6,035 nt of DNA from assembly GCA_009618475.1 (NCBI GenBank), contig WJOV01000143.1, positions 1 to 6,035 on the forward strand. Reading direction: 5' to 3'. The notes under the pieces are model-generated. The model ran no database searches, was not told the origin of the DNA, and saw nothing but the letters and a program-made list of their open reading frames with translations. The stretch comes from Methanosarcinales archaeon (GTDB lineage: Archaea > Halobacteriota > Syntropharchaeia > Alkanophagales > Methanospirareceae). How positions within the stretch are numbered: the stretch's first letter is position 1; every line of letters begins with the position of its first letter. Position numbers and translations under genes: made by a program. Of this stretch, positions 4,804 through 6,035 are shown in pieces.

Positions 4804-6035
4804 CTATCTCCGCAACCCCTCCATCCGCCTCCTACTTCTGTCTATATGCTGCTCAGCCCCTATATCCCCTCTATTCCACAACGCACCGTCTATATTCCTG
4901 ATGCCGGCCAGCGAAATTCCCCTCGCCTCCGCTATGGTTTCACCGATGCCCACGGTGCAAACCGTTCTCGAACCGAGCGCATAAGTATATCCATCCTCGC
5001 GTAACTCCATAGACCCCGGGTAGATTCGGAGGTTATCTCCGTATCCGTATTTCTTTGTGAGTTCGTATGCACCACTTAAATCCACTCTCATATCCCCACT
5101 GTATTTCACCCTATACCCGCCATAGTCCATCGGCACTGCATAAGTCACCACCGTCGCCTTCTCCGCAGCACACTCGACCCTCGAAAGATTTCCTTCTATC
5201 ATGCGAAAGCAAACGTCCACAAAATCGTTCTTCAGAACAGGCAGCACATTCAGTATCTCAGGGTCGCCGGGTCGGCTGTTTATCTCTAATATCTTCGCAC
5301 CTTCGCGGGTATGCATGAAAGCAACGTAAAAGGGCATTCCACGCAACTCTTCGTTGCTTCCATTCCCTCTAAGTCTGTTGAATATCTTCTGAACCAATTT
5401 CTCCTCTTCTTCTCTATCCCTTTCCACCATAAAAGGCAGCCAATCCTTTTTATCCTTATAAGAGCCCATTCCTCCTGTATTTTGTCCTATGTCGGCATCA
5501 AAAGCGCGTTTGTAATCGCGCGTGTCAGGAAGAACGGCGAGTCTTTTACCATCGCAGAAAGCCTGAAAGCTCGATTCCTCTCCCTCCACTTTCTCCTCTA
5601 TTATCACATCGCTGCCACTGTCGAAGATGGATGCGAAATGCTCGAATAGCTGCTCCCTGCTTGTAAAGTGGTCGCCCCACACACCCACCCCCTTACCCGC
5701 CGCTGGTTTATCCGGCTTCACCGCTACTTCATCCCCTATTTCATCCAGAAATCCCCATACCGCACTTTTCACTTCGCTTACGTTTGCATATCCCTCTCGA
5801 CGGAACACTTTAAACCCCGGATTCGCTTCCGCACAGCATTCTTCGAGCAGCCGCCGTTGCGCAACCTTACTCTCTTCTATCGCATATCTTTTCGTAGGAC
5901 ATATCATCGCTACGCCTGTCTTACTCTCAACCACGTCTCTAATACCCGCTATTATCGGCTTCTCCGGGCAGCATATTCCAAAATCTATATCGTTTTTATT
6001 CGCCTCGACGAAGTCGCATATTTTTCCTACGTCCA
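4804..6035 (-). CDS. purD: Phosphoribosylamine-glycine ligase (GARS), 5' end beyond window
   Basis: PurD joins glycine to 5-phosphoribosylamine using ATP, the second step of purine synthesis, in the cytoplasm. About 410 codons are visible, running without a stop to the right edge, so the GTG at 5934 is internal and the true start lies outside. The first visible residues (DVGKICDFVEANKNDIDFGI, then CCPEKPIIAGIRDVVE) match the end of the N-terminal domain, so roughly 50-60 residues are missing. The ATP-grasp domain shows VKPDKPAAGKGVGV (about 5680-5721), IIEEKVEGEESSFQAF (about 5554-5604), DYKRAFDADIGQNTGGMGSY (5458-5517) and the metal-binding EINSRPGDPE (5257-5286). The C-terminal domain follows with GYTYALGSRTVCTVGIGETI. 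Base composition is richer in G+C than in the cassette to the left, fitting a resident core gene. No downstream partner is co-oriented closely: 334 bp separate its stop from the next gene. Confidence 0.95.
   Translation of the reverse strand, partial: DVGKICDFVEANKNDIDFGICCPEKPIIAGIRDVVESKTGVAMICPTKRYAIEESKVAQRRLLEECCAEANPGFKVFRREGYANVSEVKSAVWGFLDEIGDEVAVKPDKPAAGKGVGVWGDHFTSREQLFEHFASIFDSGSDVIIEEKVEGEESSFQAFCDGKRLAVLPDTRDYKRAFDADIGQNTGGMGSYKDKKDWLPFMVERDREEEEKLVQKIFNRLRGNGSNEELRGMPFYVAFMHTREGAKILEINSRPGDPEILNVLPVLKNDFVDVCFRMIEGNLSRVECAAEKATVVTYAVPMDYGGYRVKYSGDMRVDLSGAYELTKKYGYGDNLRIYPGSMELREDGYTYALGSRTVCTVGIGETIAEARGISLAGIRNIDGALWNRGDIGAEQHIDRSRRRMEGLRR

Noticed and set aside
4783..5649. Plus-strand open frames opposite purD
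   Set aside because: purD is unambiguous on the minus strand; these frames are Pro/Ser/His-rich complements of its codons.

Overview
The window looks archaeal, most likely euryarchaeal (methanogen or ANME-type). This is an inference. It rests on a TruD N-terminus that reads like the archaeal form, TATA boxes centred 24-26 nt from start codons as in leaderless archaeal transcripts, and a purD of archaeal character. No rRNA, tRNA or CRISPR array is visible.

Left block (1-1018) is a wreck of three truncated genes. A minus-strand DNA methyltransferase fragment carries the TSPPY catalytic motif (1-89). It meets, head to head within a few bases, a plus-strand TdeIII/MjaII-type restriction endonuclease fragment that has lost its N-terminus (about 88-693). 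Just after the endonuclease stop lies a minus-strand truD fragment cut off after the catalytic GTKDK motif (about 716-1018). The simplest reading is that a restriction-modification cassette landed in truD and then decayed by a deletion that removed the 5' halves of both its genes. A chimeric assembly is the alternative.

Central block (1126-4500) is AT-rich and entirely on the minus strand, so it reads right to left. It holds a 137-aa basic protein, a 69-aa small protein, a 302-aa protein with two copies of an XRE-like helix-turn-helix (HTH), and a 580-aa GHKL-family ATPase carrying a bacterial Ig-like domain. The last two are tightly coupled: the Shine-Dalgarno of the ATPase overlaps the stop codon of the HTH protein. 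The two small genes each have their own TATA box, and the one before the 137-aa gene is overlapped by inverted repeats. This is the most interesting part: a compact regulator-plus-GHKL cassette of unknown function beside restriction-modification debris, which suggests a genome-defence or DNA-transaction role.

Right block (4470-6035) is a 334-bp mostly non-coding spacer followed by the minus-strand, visibly GC-richer housekeeping gene purD (glycinamide ribonucleotide synthetase), whose N-terminus lies beyond the window edge. The contrast in base composition between purD and the central block supports the central block being an acquired island between core genes.
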